Origin: an uncultured Sediminibacterium sp.
Lineage (GTDB): Bacteria; Bacteroidota; Bacteroidia; Chitinophagales; Chitinophagaceae
DNA length: 33,786 nucleotides
Assembly: GCF_946481145.1 (NCBI RefSeq)
Contig: NZ_CAMLMJ010000032.1
Span: 1-33,786, forward strand
Direction: 5' to 3'
A program made the position numbers and the translations under genes. The stretch's first letter is position 1, and each line of letters starts with the position of its first letter. The notes beneath the pieces are model-generated. The model did no database searches and was not told the origin of the DNA. It was given only the letters and a program-made list of their open reading frames with translations. Shown here piece by piece: positions 1 to 9,300 of the stretch.

Positions 1-883
1 TCTTATTGAATAACGCTTGTTCTTCTGCATTTAATTTGAAATCAAGGATTTTTTCCCAGCCATTTTTTCCAATTACAACAGGAACACCAAGACAAATATC
101 ATTTTGTCCGTATTCACCTTCCAGGCTTACGCAGCAGGTAAACAATTTTTTCTCATCACGGAGAATACTTTCAACCAGTGCAGCTCCTGCTGCTCCGGGA
201 GCATACCATGCAGATGTTCCGATCAGTTTGGTTAAAGTTGCACCACCAACCATTGTATCTGCAACAATTTGTTTTTGTTGTTCTTCTGTCAGGAAATCAG
301 TTACCGGTGCACTGTTCCAGGTTGCGTAGCGAATCAAAGGAATCATGGTTGTATCGCCATGTCCACCCACTACTACTGCATTTAAGTCTGCAGGACTGCA
401 ACCCAGGTGCTGGCTCAGTTGATATTTAAAACGGGCGCTGTCTAATGTACCACCCATACCGATGATCCTGTTTTTTGGTAATCCGGTTGACTGAAGAGCC
501 AGGTATGTCATGGTATCCATTGGATTGCTTATCACAATAATGATCGCATCCGGAGAATATTTCAGGATATTTTCACAAACACCTTTTACAATACCTGCAT
601 TGGTTCCAATCAGTTCTTCGCGGGTCATACCAGGTTTACGAGGCAAACCTGAAGTAATTACCACTACATCAGAACCGGCTGTTTTTGAATAATCATTGGT
701 ACTACCGGTGATGCGTGTGTCGAAACCGAGCAATGCAGCAGTTTGCATCATATCCTGGGCTTTACCTTCGGCGAAACCTTCTTTAATATCTAATAATACC
801 AGTTCTTCTGCCAGTGCGGCGCGGGCAATATTGTCGGCACAGGTAGCTCCAACGGCCCCGGCACCTACTACAGTTACTTTCAT
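1..883 (-). CDS. mdh: malate dehydrogenase, partial (C-terminus beyond window)
   Basis: Encodes the NAD-dependent malate/oxaloacetate dehydrogenase of the TCA cycle, a cytoplasmic enzyme. Reading the minus strand from the ATG at 883 gives 294 codons with no stop. The protein begins MKVTVVGAGAVGATCADNIA, with the Rossmann glycine motif at residues 7-12. The substrate-binding loop reads GLPRKPGMTREEL, with the arginines expected of MDH. The catalytic His is in GGHGDTT (His175). The family is usually about 310 residues, so only some 15-20 C-terminal residues lie off the left edge. Lactate dehydrogenase is the related alternative, but the MTR-type loop favours MDH. A Bacteroidota-type promoter -7 element lies about 40 nt upstream, so it probably has its own transcript although it follows a same-strand gene. 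Confidence 0.96.
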   Translation of the reverse strand, partial: MKVTVVGAGAVGATCADNIARAALAEELVLLDIKEGFAEGKAQDMMQTAALLGFDTRITGSTNDYSKTAGSDVVVITSGLPRKPGMTREELIGTNAGIVKGVCENILKYSPDAIIIVISNPMDTMTYLALQSTGLPKNRIIGMGGTLDSARFKYQLSQHLGCSPADLNAVVVGGHGDTTMIPLIRYATWNSAPVTDFLTEEQQKQIVADTMVGGATLTKLIGTSAWYAPGAAGAALVESILRDEKKLFTCCVSLEGEYGQNDICLGVPVVIGKNGWEKILDFKLNAEEQALFNK

Positions 884-921
884 AGTACAATGATTATTTA
901 GAATTGAGGAATTTTTTCGCT

Positions 922-930
922 GCAAAGGTA
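922..930 (-). promoter_or_regulatory. putative mdh promoter (-7 element)
   Basis: On the minus strand the sequence reads TACCTTTGC, matching the Bacteroidota -7 consensus TAnnTTTG, 38 nt before the mdh ATG. A weak -33 element (TCTG) lies 19 nt upstream, the usual spacing. Only the -7 match is strong. Confidence 0.55.
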
Positions 931-1022
931 AGGGTTGCGCATGGTTTAGCAGAGGAAGTTTCTGGATTTGACCGATAAATAACAGACCTTTTAGCTTAAC
1001 GAAAATAGATATCCAATCCGGC

Positions 1023-1535
1023 TTACTGCTGCTTATAGGAGGATAGTAGCTTATTCAACTCCGGCATTTCAACACCACCTTCAAAAGCCTTTACATAATT
1101 ACCTTTTTTATCATACACGGCCACATAGGGAGTGTATTTTACCTGAAAAAAGGAAGGTATTCCATAAGTTGGGTCACGGCCTACTTTTAGGTTTTTATGG
1201 TTTCCGAAACCATAAGTTTCAGCAAATCCTTTAATATCAGCCATATCACGGTAGCTAGCCCAGAGGATGAAAGTGTTTTTCAGGCTATCCATATTATTCA
1301 TCATTTCTTTAGCCTCGTACTGACAGTGCCCACAGTCTGGACTAAAATAAACGATGATGGTAAAATCTGCTTTTGGTAATTGCTCATGGGTAAACCAGGT
1401 GCTATCTGTTTGCAATAAATTGAATTCAGGTAATTTCTTTGTTTTCATGAAAGGAGGCAGATCATTACCCGTGTTCTGTGCAAATAGCAGAATACTGCAA
1501 AAAATGGTGACTATGAATAATGAAATGTGTTTCAT
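1023..1535 (-). CDS. exported thioredoxin-fold (TlpA-like) protein
   Basis: The 170-residue protein starts with a clear signal peptide (hydrophobic stretch about residues 5-18, likely cleaved after Ala19). It has a thioredoxin-like fold with the active-site motif CGHC at Cys68-Cys71 in the context YFSPDCGHCQ. A later proline-containing segment (YGIPSFFQVKYTP) fits the cis-Pro loop of thioredoxins. It probably acts as a periplasmic thiol-disulfide oxidoreductase. Its partner is not evident, and I cannot tell whether it is a reductase or a structural thioredoxin-like protein. It starts 10 nt after the ABC ATPase stop, so it is probably the last gene of the scpB-lysA-ATPase operon. Confidence 0.85.
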   Translation of the reverse strand: MKHISLFIVTIFCSILLFAQNTGNDLPPFMKTKKLPEFNLLQTDSTWFTHEQLPKADFTIIVYFSPDCGHCQYEAKEMMNNMDSLKNTFILWASYRDMADIKGFAETYGFGNHKNLKVGRDPTYGIPSFFQVKYTPYVAVYDKKGNYVKAFEGGVEMPELNKLLSSYKQQ

Positions 1536-1545
1536 GGTATACCTG

Positions 1546-2334
1546 TTATAGATTCTTCTTATTCATTCCGTTTAATTCCATCATCCGCATCTCTTTAGCA
1601 TCTTGCAGGAATTCTGATGCAAAAATAAATTTATTCAAGAGCTCATCTTTACTGAAGATGATGTCTTTATTAGTGCCTTCCCATTGCTTTCTTCCCTGGT
1701 GCAGGTATACAATATGGTCTCCGATTTCCATCACACTATTCATGTCATGGGTAACAACTATGGTTGTAATATTGAACTCAATGGTTATTTCCTGAATTAA
1801 TTTATCAATTACCAGCGATGTTTGGGGGTCGAGTCCGGAATTCGGTTCATCACAAAAAAGATATTTGGGATTGAGTACAATTGCTCTTGCAATACCTACC
1901 CTTTTTTTCATGCCACCACTGATTTCAGAAGGGTAACGTTTATGTGCATCTTTAAGGTTTACGCGATCAAGTACTTCGTTTACCCTTTTCTTTTTTTCAG
2001 CCTGCGACCAGTTTGTAAACATATCCAGTGGAAATAAAACATTCTGTTCAACAGTCATAGAGTCAAACAATGCAGTTCCCTGAAACAACATGCCGATTTG
2101 CTGACGTAATAATTTACGATCCTCATTGTTCATTTGCAGCATGTCTTTCTGATCGTAATGTATTTCACCTACTTCAGGGCGAAATAATCCGACCATACAT
2201 TTGGTTAAAACGGTTTTACCACTTCCACTTGTTCCAATAATGAGGTTACATTTACCAGCTTCCATAACGGCACTGATGTCGTCTAGAATGGTGCGGTCGC
2301 CGAAAACCTTTTTAATATTTTTTATTTCAATCAT
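1546..2334 (-). CDS. ABC transporter ATP-binding protein, Mla (MlaF) type
   Basis: The 262-residue cytoplasmic ATPase probably energises an MCE/Mla phospholipid transporter linking inner and outer membranes. Walker A is GTSGSGKT (residues 34-41), the signature motif is ISGGMKKR, Walker B runs into CDEPNSGLDP, and the H-loop is VVTHDMNSV. The GLDPQTS stretch and overall length match the MlaF/Ttg2A group. It is 24 nt downstream of lysA and 10 nt upstream of the thioredoxin-like gene. The cognate MlaE-type permease is not adjacent: the likely one is at 15404-16141 on the other strand. No MCE-domain substrate-binding gene is visible. Family is well supported; the substrate is inferred. Confidence 0.88.
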   Translation of the reverse strand: MIEIKNIKKVFGDRTILDDISAVMEAGKCNLIIGTSGSGKTVLTKCMVGLFRPEVGEIHYDQKDMLQMNNEDRKLLRQQIGMLFQGTALFDSMTVEQNVLFPLDMFTNWSQAEKKKRVNEVLDRVNLKDAHKRYPSEISGGMKKRVGIARAIVLNPKYLFCDEPNSGLDPQTSLVIDKLIQEITIEFNITTIVVTHDMNSVMEIGDHIVYLHQGRKQWEGTNKDIIFSKDELLNKFIFASEFLQDAKEMRMMELNGMNKKNL

Positions 2335-2358
2335 GAGTCTGCAAACTACTCTTTTGTT

Positions 2359-3576
2359 TTAGAATGCTTCCACCTGGTTTCTTAATAAATCCTCAAAAAC
2401 ATCCCTTTTTCTGATCAGGAGGGCTTTATCATCTTTAATAAGTACTTCAGCCGGACGATAACGGGAGTTAAAATTGCTGGCCATTTCAAAACCATAAGCA
2501 CCTGCATTATCAAAAACCAGGATATCTCCTTCTCGGGTTTCGTTTAATGCTCTATCCCATGCAAATGTGTCTGTTTCGCAGATATTACCAACAACTGCAT
2601 AGTTTTTAATTTCCCCTTGTTCATTGCTGATATTCCTAATGCGGTGATATGCTTCGTAAAACATGGGCCTGATCAGGTGGTTGAAACCGGTATCGATACC
2701 AACGAAACTGGTTGAAGGCGTATGTTTGATTACATTCACTTTGGCCAACAGAAAACCTGCCTCACTCACAAGAAATTTACCCGGCTCAAACCATACCTGA
2801 AAACTGCGATGGTAAATTGATTCGATCTTTTGCTCAAATGAAAGGATCGCATTTGCTAGCAATTGAATATCTGTACCTTCTTCTCCGTCGCGGTAAGGCA
2901 CTTTAAATCCACCACCCAGATCTAAGAACTGTAAAGCGGGAAAATGTGGAACAAGGTCAAAAAACACATCTGTTACCTTCATGAAAACGTCCACATCTTT
3001 AATCTCACTTCCTGTATGTACGTGTAAGCCGGCAATGCAAATCTGGTGTTCCTGCATCAGGGCAATGATTTCATCTAATTGCTCGATAGGTATTCCAAAC
3101 TTACTGTTTTCGTGCCCGGTTGAAATTTTAAGATTTCCGCCTGCCATAATATTTGGACGTAAACGTATACCTACAGGATAACTCGCCCCGTATTTTTTTC
3201 CAAATTTCTCCAGGTTAGAGAGACTATCAATATTGATATTAATACCCAGCGCAACAGCTTCTTCTATTTCTTCGAAAGCAATACCATTACTGGTGTATAA
3301 TATATTCTGTGGACTGAATCCAGCATACACAGCAAGTTTTGCTTCATTGATTGAACTGCAATCAACATTGCAGCCAATTTGCCGGATATGTTTGAGGATA
3401 TTGATATTGGTAAGTGCCTTACAGGCATAAAAAAAACGGACCTTATCAGTTCCTTTGAAAGCATTCTGTAGCTGTAAGTACTGATGTGAGATACGGTCAG
3501 CATGATATACATATAAAGGTGTACCAAATTCCGCCGCGATGTTTCTTAATTGCTCGTTCGATGGTTTTAATGACAT
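2359..3576 (-). CDS. lysA: diaminopimelate decarboxylase
   Basis: Catalyses the last step of lysine biosynthesis, meso-diaminopimelate to L-lysine, using pyridoxal phosphate. The 405-residue protein is normal length for the fold-type III decarboxylases. The PLP Schiff-base lysine is Lys53 in FFYACKALTN. The barrel also contains HVHTGSEI and the glycine-rich phosphate loop LGGGFKVPY. The C-terminal domain carries GNICETDTFA, which supplies the catalytic Cys and the DAP-recognition segment, and YGFEMASNFNSR. Related arginine or ornithine decarboxylases lack this CETDT context. It lies 49 nt after scpB and 24 nt before the ABC ATPase on the same strand, so it is probably transcribed with both. 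No riboswitch is seen in the short gap before it. Confidence 0.95.
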   Translation of the reverse strand: MSLKPSNEQLRNIAAEFGTPLYVYHADRISHQYLQLQNAFKGTDKVRFFYACKALTNINILKHIRQIGCNVDCSSINEAKLAVYAGFSPQNILYTSNGIAFEEIEEAVALGININIDSLSNLEKFGKKYGASYPVGIRLRPNIMAGGNLKISTGHENSKFGIPIEQLDEIIALMQEHQICIAGLHVHTGSEIKDVDVFMKVTDVFFDLVPHFPALQFLDLGGGFKVPYRDGEEGTDIQLLANAILSFEQKIESIYHRSFQVWFEPGKFLVSEAGFLLAKVNVIKHTPSTSFVGIDTGFNHLIRPMFYEAYHRIRNISNEQGEIKNYAVVGNICETDTFAWDRALNETREGDILVFDNAGAYGFEMASNFNSRYRPAEVLIKDDKALLIRKRDVFEDLLRNQVEAF

Positions 3577-3625
3577 GCCACGAAGATACTTGTCTTCGCG
3601 TTAATCCTAAAAACTGTAAGAAAGC

Positions 3626-4441
3626 TTATGCGAGATTTTCGTCGGAATCTGGTTCCTCACCATGTTGCTCCTCGTCGGTAGAAGAGTCAGTTTCTGTTGA
3701 TGCATCTGCCTCATCCGACAACATTTCTGTGTCTGCGGCATTTTCATCACCTTGAATAATGAGTTCGCCATCTTCATTTACTGTAAGCAGGGAAGTATCT
3801 CCGTCGATAGGCTGTTCAGTTTCCTGCGTTTCTTCCGCTACTGGTTGGTCGGTAAAATCTTCCGGGCGGATAACGGTTCCTTCCACAATCTGTTCTGCCA
3901 ATACTTCTTTGATTTTTGGAAGGTCTTCCGGAGAATTAATACCGAAATAATCCATAAAGTTTTTGGAAGTAGCGTACACCAGTGGTTTTCCGGGCATTTG
4001 TTCGTTACGACCACTGATTAATATGAGTTCTTTTTCCAGTAATTTCTGGATACTGTAATCGCTGTTTACACCACGGATCGATTCAATCTCTCCTTTGGTA
4101 ATGGGTTGTTTGTAAGCAATAATTGCCAGGGTTTCAAGTGCGGCATTACTCAAACGCTTTAGGAATTTGTCTCCGTTTAACTGAGCAATGGTTTTGTGGA
4201 AATCTTTTTTGGTAAGGAATTGCCATCCCCCGCCACTCTCACGAACCTCAAATGGGTAAAATTCAGAATCATATTTCTCACAGATACCCTGGATCGATGC
4301 TTCTACCTGGTCGAGGGTTACCCTTTCTTCAAGAAAGCCAAATGTATTGTTGATGAGTTCAACGATATCTAATGAAGTAAGTGGTTTTTCGCTCGCGAAA
4401 ATCAACACTTCAATGTGTGGTATGATTTGGCTTATTTCCAT
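3626..4441 (-). CDS. scpB: segregation and condensation protein B, SMC-ScpAB complex
   Basis: Kleisin-binding subunit of the SMC-ScpA-ScpB condensin, which organises and segregates the chromosome. The 271-residue protein has two winged-helix domains over about residues 1-185. The family hallmark is in the second domain: ALETLAIIAYKQPITKGEIE followed by IRGVNSDYSIQKLLEKELI. From about residue 195 to the end is a strongly acidic Glu/Asp/Ser/Thr-rich tail of roughly 75 residues that looks disordered; it makes the protein longer than the core ScpB. No scpA is in the window. It is the first gene of the tight group with lysA, and a palindromic intergenic element separates it from atpG upstream. Confidence 0.93.
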   Translation of the reverse strand: MEISQIIPHIEVLIFASEKPLTSLDIVELINNTFGFLEERVTLDQVEASIQGICEKYDSEFYPFEVRESGGGWQFLTKKDFHKTIAQLNGDKFLKRLSNAALETLAIIAYKQPITKGEIESIRGVNSDYSIQKLLEKELILISGRNEQMPGKPLVYATSKNFMDYFGINSPEDLPKIKEVLAEQIVEGTVIRPEDFTDQPVAEETQETEQPIDGDTSLLTVNEDGELIIQGDENAADTEMLSDEADASTETDSSTDEEQHGEEPDSDENLA

Positions 4442-4442
4442 T

Positions 4443-4565
4443 ATAATTTGAAAATTAGTGAATTTGAAAATTTGAAAATAACGAAATGCTTCAAAAAGAA
4501 TGGAAAATCTGTTGCCCTCATTTTCAAATCAGCACATTTTCATCCGCTTGAGGCGGACAAATTAT
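4443..4565. repeat. AT-rich palindromic intergenic element (TTTGAAAA family)
   Basis: The atpG-scpB gap contains iterated TTTGAAAA words on the left and their complement on the right. Outer arms ATAATTTG (4443-4450) and CAAATTAT (4558-4565) are perfect complements. An inner pair of 10-mers lies at 4462-4471 and 4520-4529. A small GC-rich hairpin (4543-4547 with 4553-4557, 5-nt loop) lies just downstream of atpG and may aid termination. The same words occur in the gapA-pgk gap. Confidence 0.6.
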
Positions 4566-4571
4566 CATTTA

Positions 4572-5453
4572 CTATCCCTGTAAAGCTGCAGCACCACTTA
4601 CGATCTCAGTAAGTTCGGTTGTAATGGCTGCCTGACGTGCACGGTTGTAGCTGATTTTAAGTGTTTTCAGCAGTTCGTTTGCATTTTCACTGGCTTTATC
4701 CATGGCAGTCATACGTGCGCCATGTTCACTGGCATTACAATCTAAAACTGCTTTATATAATTGTGTATTGAGGATTTTAGGCATCAGTTCCGCAATCAGG
4801 TCTTCCTTAGCTGGTTCGAAAATGAAGTCTGATTTTTTAACCGAACCCGTATTGGCAACTTTAGGGATAGGCAGGAATTGCTCTACTGTAAATCGCTGTG
4901 TAGCAGCATTTTTAAATTCACTGTAAACTATTTCTACTGCATCAAATTCTTTGTTTTCAAAAGCCTTCATCGCAGCTTGTGCAGCTGTTTGAACGTTTTC
5001 GAAATTCAGGTTCAGAAAAATATCTTTAAAAGTTGCTTCTGCTTTATAGCCAGCTTTTAATAAGCTTTCGTACCCTTTTTTACCAATGTTCCAAATGGTA
5101 ACATTGCCTTTTTTCTGCTGGGCAGCATATTTTTCAGCGATCGTCTGCTTGGCCAGTTTAATAAGGTTTGCATTATATCCACCGCATAATCCACGGTCAC
5201 TGGTAATTACTATCAATAGTACTTTCTCAACAGCTCTCTCTTCAGCCAGTTTAATGGTCATGTCGCCTTCCGCATTGCTGACAATATTACTCAGCATTTC
5301 CTGCAGTTTTTGTGCATATGGTCTCATTTGCGTGATCGCATCCTGAGCGCGACGTAATTTAGCCGCACTTACCATTTTCATTGCTTTGGTAATCTGCTGG
5401 GTACTCTGAACACTCTTAATCCGGTTACGTACTTCTTTTAACTGACCTGCCAT
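4572..5453 (-). CDS. atpG: F1F0 ATP synthase gamma subunit
   Basis: Central rotor shaft of the F1 sector, coupling proton flow to ATP synthesis at the inner membrane. The 293-residue length is normal. The N-terminal helix reads MAGQLKEVRNRIKSVQSTQQ followed by ITKAMKMVSAAKLRRAQ. The C-terminal helix has ARMTAMDKASENANELLK and the hallmark NRARQAAITTELTEIVSGA. The central domain has the expected ITSDRGLCGGYNANL segment. No other atp gene is adjacent: the upstream neighbour is an unrelated exported protein, and a gap of about 140 nt with a possible promoter precedes it. In many bacteria atpG follows atpA, so the isolation is notable. Confidence 0.96.
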   Translation of the reverse strand: MAGQLKEVRNRIKSVQSTQQITKAMKMVSAAKLRRAQDAITQMRPYAQKLQEMLSNIVSNAEGDMTIKLAEERAVEKVLLIVITSDRGLCGGYNANLIKLAKQTIAEKYAAQQKKGNVTIWNIGKKGYESLLKAGYKAEATFKDIFLNLNFENVQTAAQAAMKAFENKEFDAVEIVYSEFKNAATQRFTVEQFLPIPKVANTGSVKKSDFIFEPAKEDLIAELMPKILNTQLYKAVLDCNASEHGARMTAMDKASENANELLKTLKISYNRARQAAITTELTEIVSGAAALQG

Positions 5454-5524
5454 GGGGTAAAAAGTTTCAATTTTTCAAGAAACAGGGTACTGGAACATTC
5501 CGGTATGCCCTTTTCAATTTGGCT

Positions 5525-5560
5525 GCAAAAGTAGCAGAAACACCCTGAAATTCCATCAAA
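5525..5560 (-). promoter_or_regulatory. possible atpG promoter
   Basis: Minus-strand sequence TACTTTTGC (5525-5533) fits the TAnnTTTG -7 consensus. TTTG at 5557-5560 could be the -33 box, but the spacing of 23 nt is long. It lies about 70 nt before the atpG start and supports separate transcription of this gene. Confidence 0.4.
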
Positions 5561-5594
5561 ACTTTGCTTTTTTAATCACATATACTTACCCGCC

Positions 5595-6191
5595 TTAGAA
5601 CCGGTAGTTAAGTGCAAGTCCATTCGATCCTAGCCCAAGTTCCAGGTTGCCACCTTGCTTTTCGAGCCATTTGGTGTTTTTATGGTGTTGCCCATATTGG
5701 ATAAGGTCGAAAATCAACAAAAAACCACCCTGTAATAATAAGCTATTCCCATAACCAACATTCCTGTCGTTATTCAGGCGGGTGCCCCGTTCCTTTAGAT
5801 ATAATCCTGTAGAAATATATGCCAGGTCCAGTCCGGCATTTAATAGTAGAATTTTTTCTAATCTATACTGTGCTTTTAGGTTGGATTCCCGGTTGTACTG
5901 TTGTTTAAGCTGTTTTCTTATTCCAAGCAATCCAACGCCTGCTATGGCCAGGTTTACCGTATTCCAATAAGCGTTCATTTGATGCAAAAAATGCTCACTT
6001 CCATGCGTATTACTGGCCGAAATGGTGCCTTGAATAATATTGGCGCCCGCCCATGCACCTAATACATACATATTATTTTGTACCAGTTTTATCCTTTCCC
6101 TTGCTATTGAATCTGGCTGGTTTACCTGGGCCTGTGCCATAAAGGCGCAAAATATGGCCATAATCAGCAAACCGCTTTTTGTAATATTCAT
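5595..6191 (-). CDS. exported hypothetical protein with membrane segments
   Basis: The 198-residue protein has a signal peptide (MNITKSGLLIMAIFCAFMAQA, probably cut near residue 21). Several moderately hydrophobic stretches follow (around residues 43-58, 80-92, 111-128 and 147-162), separated by basic loops. It ends with alternating residues and a terminal Phe (LALNYRF), a pattern often seen in outer-membrane proteins. I recognise no catalytic motif. It resembles a class of small uncharacterised Bacteroidota membrane proteins (possibly DUF6992), an assignment I hold with low confidence. It is divergent from secA and separated from atpG by a non-coding gap. Confidence 0.75.
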   Translation of the reverse strand: MNITKSGLLIMAIFCAFMAQAQVNQPDSIARERIKLVQNNMYVLGAWAGANIIQGTISASNTHGSEHFLHQMNAYWNTVNLAIAGVGLLGIRKQLKQQYNRESNLKAQYRLEKILLLNAGLDLAYISTGLYLKERGTRLNNDRNVGYGNSLLLQGGFLLIFDLIQYGQHHKNTKWLEKQGGNLELGLGSNGLALNYRF

Positions 6192-6261
6192 GCTATTCCG
6201 TTAACTAATTGATAAATAAAACCTAGTTTTTTGCCAGCGCACGCACTCTACCCAAATTCTT

Positions 6262-6315
6262 TACCTTTGGCGGCCTCAGTTGAAAAAGTGCCAAATTGGC
6301 TCAATTTTTTTTTGC
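6262..6315 (+). promoter_or_regulatory. possible secA promoter and leader
   Basis: TACCTTTGG at 6262-6270 fits the -7 consensus, but no good -33 box lies at the expected distance. The resulting leader of about 90 nt contains a perfect 11-base palindrome (6290-6300, GCCAAATTGGC) followed by a nine-T run (6307-6315). This resembles a weak terminator or attenuator. No SecM-like leader ORF was recognised. Confidence 0.35.
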
Positions 6316-6365
6316 GCACCGTTTTTGACTGTTAAAATTTTCTAATACACCAGATTAAGATATAT

Positions 6366-9300
6366 ATGTTGAAATTTATCTCAAAATTATTCGGTAGCAG
6401 TAAAAGTGAAAAAGATGTGCAACAAATTATGCCCATCATCCAAAAAATTGGCCAGTTCTACGACCAGTATCAGCAACTGACCCACGATGAGCTCCGAAAC
6501 AAAACACAGGAATTCAGACTACGTATTAAAGCCCATCTTGTTAATATAGATGCAGAAATAGAAGCCAAGAAACAGGCTGCTGAAAATCTTCCTGAAAATG
6601 AAATACATAATCGTGATATCATTTATCAGGAAGTTGATAAGCTGAAAAAAGAAAGGGATAAAAAAATCGAAGAAATACTGGCTGAAATTCAACCAGAAGC
6701 TTTTGCGGTTGTGAAGGAAGCATCCAGACGATTCAAAGAAAATGAAGAGTTGGTTAGTACTGCAACAGCATTAGATCGCGACCTGAGCGTTAAGAAAGAT
6801 TATATCCGTATTGAAGGTGATAAATGTATTTTCAAAAATACCTGGACAGCAGCAGGTGCGCCTGTTACCTGGAACATGGTACATTATGATGTTCAGTTAA
6901 TCGGTGGTAGCGTATTACATCAGGGTAAAATTGCTGAAATGGCTACCGGTGAAGGTAAAACACTTGTATCTACCTTACCTGCTTACCTTAATGCACTTGC
7001 TGGAGAAGGGGTGCACATTGTTACCGTGAACGATTACCTCGCAAGAAGGGATAGTGAATGGAATGGTACTTTGTTTGAGTGGCTGGGACTTCGTGTAGAC
7101 TGTATCGATAAACATGAGCCAAGTACAGAAGCACGCCGCAATGCATACCTCGCTGATATTACCTATGGTACCAATAATGAATTTGGTTTCGATTATCTGA
7201 GAGATAACATGGTGCATTCACCCGCTGAAATGGTACAACGCAAACATCATTTTGCCATGGTGGATGAGGTGGATTCCGTATTAATTGATGATGCACGTAC
7301 ACCATTGATTATATCAGGTCCTATCGGACATAACACCGGAGAGCAGCAGTTTTTTGAACTGAAGCCTCGTATCGAAAAATTAGTGGAAGCTCAGAAAAAA
7401 GCAGTAAACCAATTCCTCAACGAAGCCAAGAAGAAAATAGCCGAAGGCAACGACGATCCAAAAGATGGCGGTCTTGCATTGTTCCGCGCTCATCGTGGGT
7501 TGCCTAAGAATAGTGCACTGATAAAATTCCTGAGTGAGCCTGGTATGAGGGTGAAATTGCAAAAGGCAGAAAATCATTATCTCGCAGACCAACAGCGCGA
7601 AATGCCTAAAGCAGATGAAGAATTATATTTCTATATTGATGAAAAAAATAATTCGGTTGAACTTACCGATAAAGGTATTCAACTGATTACCAAATCAGGT
7701 GAAGATGCTAACTTCTTTATCCTGCCAGATATCAGTATTTCTTTAGCTTCAATCGATAAAAACGAGGCTATTTCTGCAGAAGAAAAATTACACAGCAAGG
7801 AACACCTGATTAATGATTATGCTGTAAAAGCTGACCGTATTCATACGGTACAACAATTGCTAAAAGCTTACACTTTATTTGATAAAGATGTAGAATATGT
7901 GGTAATGGATGGAGCGGTTAAAATTGTTGATGAACAAACCGGTCGTATTCTCGATGGTCGTCGTTATTCCGATGGCTTACACCAGGCGATTGAAGCAAAA
8001 GAAAATGTAAAAATCGAAGCGGCTACACAAACCTATGCAACGGTTACACTCCAGAACTATTTCAGGATGTACCATAAGCTTGCTGGTATGACAGGTACTG
8101 CTGAAACAGAAGCGGCTGAGTTCTGGGATATTTATAAACTGGATGTAGTTGCAATACCTACTAACGTAGTTGCTATCAGGAAAGATGAACAGGATCTGGT
8201 ATATAAAACCAAACGTGAAAAATTTGGCGCCGTTATTGAAGAAGTTGCTAAGTTACGTGAAGCAGGCAGACCAGTACTGGTTGGTACCACATCGGTAGAA
8301 GTAAGTGAATTGTTGAGCAGAATGCTTCGCCAGAAACAAATTCCGCATAATGTACTTAACGCCAAACAACACGCCAGAGAGGCGCAGATTGTTGCAGAAG
8401 CTGGCTTGCCCGGCGCTGTTACGATTGCAACCAATATGGCGGGTCGTGGTACGGATATTAAACTCGGACCAGGTGTGAAAGAAGCTGGTGGTTTAGCAAT
8501 ACTTGGTACAGAGCGACATGAATCGAGAAGGGTTGACAGACAGTTGAGAGGTCGTGCCGGACGTCAGGGTGACCCCGGATCTTCACAGTTCTTTGTTTCT
8601 CTGGAAGATGATCTGATGCGCATGTTTGGCAGCGAACGTATAGCCAAAATCATGGACTTTGCCGGGTACAAAGAAGGAGAAGTGATTCAACATAGTATGA
8701 TCACCAAGTCTATCGAAAGGGCACAGAAAAAAGTGGAAGAAAATAACTTTGGCATTCGTAAGCGACTGTTGGAGTACGATGATGTGATGAATAAACAGCG
8801 TACGGTAGTCTATACAAAACGTAACCACGCATTATTCGGCGAACGTCTCGCACTTGATCTTGATAACGCTTTCTACGGAGTTGCAGAAGATCTGGTGAAT
8901 TCCTTTAAAGAACAAAATGATCATGATGGCTTCAAACTAGCCGCAATTCTAAATTTTGGTATTGATACAGATATTACAGCCGATGAATTTGCGAAAGGTA
9001 GTGATCAGCAAATAGCCGAAAAACTTTACTTGCAGGCTGTTACTAATTACGATAGAAAAAAGCAGGAGATGGCGCTTCAGGCAATTCCGGTATTTAAAAA
9101 TATTCGTCTCCAGCAGGGAAACCATATTGAAAATGTAATTGTTCCTTTTTCCGATGGAAGAAAAGGGATGCAGGTGCTGGCAAATATGGAAAAAACCTTG
9201 CAAAGCAACGGAACTGAATTGGTGAATGCACTTGAAAAAACAGTTACCCTTGCTTTAATTGATGATGCATGGAAAGAACATTTGCGCGCAATGGACGACC

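Noticed and set aside
6..893. Several plus-strand open frames at the left edge
   Set aside because: The minus strand encodes a continuous, motif-complete malate dehydrogenase over the same bases.
6290..6315. SecM-like translational arrest control of secA
   Set aside because: No leader peptide open frame with an arrest motif was seen upstream; only a weak palindrome and a T-run are present.
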